Source: a virus. Taken from it: a stretch of 64,000 nucleotides of DNA. Shown in pieces: positions 63,044-64,000 of this stretch (its first letter is position 1; each line of letters begins with the position of its first letter). The notes below the pieces were generated by a model that was not told the DNA's origin, did no database searches, and was given only the letters and a program-made list of their open reading frames with translations. The translations under genes and the position numbers were made by a program. The DNA lies in the IMG/VR virus record IMGVR_UViG_3300027754_003437, positions 84,929 to 148,928 of that record; one strand, given 5' to 3'.

Positions 63044-64000
63044 ATGTCACAAGAACTATTAGAAAGCCGCTGGGGCGAGACCAAAGAAGCATTGCTCGAA
63101 GGTTTAAACGGCTCAAAGCGCAACAGCATGGGCGTTATCCTTGAGAATACACGCAAGTATTTGAAAGAAAACGCAAGTGCTGGTTCCACAGCATCTGGCA
63201 ACATCGCCACACTTAACCGTGTGATTCTGCCAGTTATCCGTCGTGTTATGCCAACCGTTATTGCTAACGAATTGGTAGGCGTTCAGCCAATGACTGGTCC
63301 AGTTGGTCAAATCCACACTTTGCGTGTTCGTTACGCACAGTCATTGACTGACACATCAGCAGCCGCCACAAGCGTGTCAGCTGGTCAAGAAGCATTGTCA
63401 CCATTCACGATTGCTCAGGCATATTCAACTGTGCCACAAGGTACAAGTACAGCCACAAACTATACTGGTAACAACACAGCCACCATGGAAGGTACAGGCG
63501 GTAAGCAAATTTCTGTGCAAATCTTGAAACAAGCCGTTGAAGCTCGCACACGTAAGTTGCAAGCACGTTGGACTTTTGAATCTGCACAAGATGCACAAGC
63601 CATGCACGGTATTGACGTTGAAGCAGAAATTATGGCTGCTTTGGCTCAAGAAATTACTGCTGAAATCGACCAAGAGATCTTGTTGTCCTTGCGTTCATTG
63701 GCAGCAACTGAGTTCACATACAACCAAGCAACCGTTTCAGGTACTGCTACATTCGTTGGTGACGAACACGCCGCTTTGGCTGTTTTGATCAATCGTGTTG
63801 CTAACTTGATCGCTCAGCGCACACGTCGTGGCGCTGGTAACTACGCTGTTGTTAGCTCGGCTGCATTGACAGTGTTGCAATCTGCAACTACTAGTGCTTT
63901 TGCACGTACCACAGAAGGTACTTTCGAAGCACCTACAAACACCAAGTTTGTTGGTACATTGAACGGCGCTATGCGTGTGTTCGTTGACTCCTATGCCGCT
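63044..64000 (+). CDS. 23: Major capsid protein gp23, N-terminal part (319 aa seen)
   Basis: The frame runs open to the right edge. Conserved gp23 blocks are present: NRVILPVIRRVMPTVIANEL, then VGVQPMTGPVGQIHTLRVRY, KARTRKLQARWTFE-type sequence (VEARTRKLQARWTFESAQDA), HGIDVEAEIMAALAQEITAE and IDQEILLSL. Residues 40-42 (LKE, in YLKENASAG) match the gp21 cleavage rule LxE or IxE, so the mature protein probably starts near residue 43; T4 gp23 is cut at residue 65. It is preceded by AAGGAG at 63032-63037. Confidence 0.96.
   Translation, partial: MSQELLESRWGETKEALLEGLNGSKRNSMGVILENTRKYLKENASAGSTASGNIATLNRVILPVIRRVMPTVIANELVGVQPMTGPVGQIHTLRVRYAQSLTDTSAAATSVSAGQEALSPFTIAQAYSTVPQGTSTATNYTGNNTATMEGTGGKQISVQILKQAVEARTRKLQARWTFESAQDAQAMHGIDVEAEIMAALAQEITAEIDQEILLSLRSLAATEFTYNQATVSGTATFVGDEHAALAVLINRVANLIAQRTRRGAGNYAVVSSAALTVLQSATTSAFARTTEGTFEAPTNTKFVGTLNGAMRVFVDSYAA

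Overview
The window is part of the genome of a large T4-like myovirus (contractile-tailed phage). The order portal (60 kb), prohead core, prohead protease, scaffold, major capsid (gp20-67-68-21-22-23) at the right end, the late sigma factor gp55 next to the recombination nuclease gp47/gp46, and the baseplate genes gp53, gp5, gp25, gp6 and gp26 are all hallmarks of that group. The proteins most resemble, from memory of the families, T4-like phages of aquatic bacteria (cyanophages and their relatives), not coliphage T4 itself. There is no photosynthesis gene, so I would guess a non-photosynthetic aquatic proteobacterial host; that is inference only. No tRNA, integrase, IS element or CRISPR array is visible.

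Layout. (1) 1-11201, minus strand: a tightly coupled operon of about a dozen genes, mostly overlapping by 1-19 bases. It encodes four N-twitch radical SAM enzymes, two GT8-like and one GT-A-like glycosyltransferases, two GT-B/exostosin-like proteins and several small unknowns, and runs off the left edge. A perfect 10-bp terminator hairpin (11221-11242) separates it from the tail genes. (2) 11261-43469, minus strand: the baseplate and tail-fibre block, read from right to left: a repeat-rich 1064-aa protein, gp53, a 1145-aa hub-like protein, gp5 (OB fold and beta-helix but no lysozyme domain seen), a 621-aa protein, gp25, gp6, a giant 4729-aa protein, a 49-aa and a 201-aa protein, a 649-aa fibre and a 336-aa protein. 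(3) 43470-43583: a divergent control region with a sigma70-like promoter facing right. (4) 43584-52180, plus strand: gp55, gp47 and gp46 with four more radical SAM/SPASM genes, one inserted between gp47 and gp46 and one fused to a short-chain dehydrogenase, then a GIY-YIG nuclease. (5) 52181-52643: a 463-base non-coding stretch with many hairpins. (6) 52644-54974, minus strand: three small accessory genes, then gp26 and an overlapping reading frame that a slippery T-run would join to it by -1 frameshifting. (7) 55016-64000, plus strand: a tape-measure protein carrying an M15 peptidase domain, a GIY-YIG homing nuclease, and the head genes.

How the genes work together. gp55 would direct RNA polymerase to late promoters; sites of the form NNTAAATA, including two perfect T4-type TATAAATA boxes, lie upstream of many structural genes here. 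gp46/47 drives recombination-dependent replication. The structural blocks make the head, baseplate and fibres. The unusual content is eight radical SAM enzymes in two clusters, one embedded with glycosyltransferases and one with the recombination genes. Their substrate is not evident. A glycan or peptide modification made by the phage, on its own virion or on the host surface, is the most natural reading, but it is a hypothesis.
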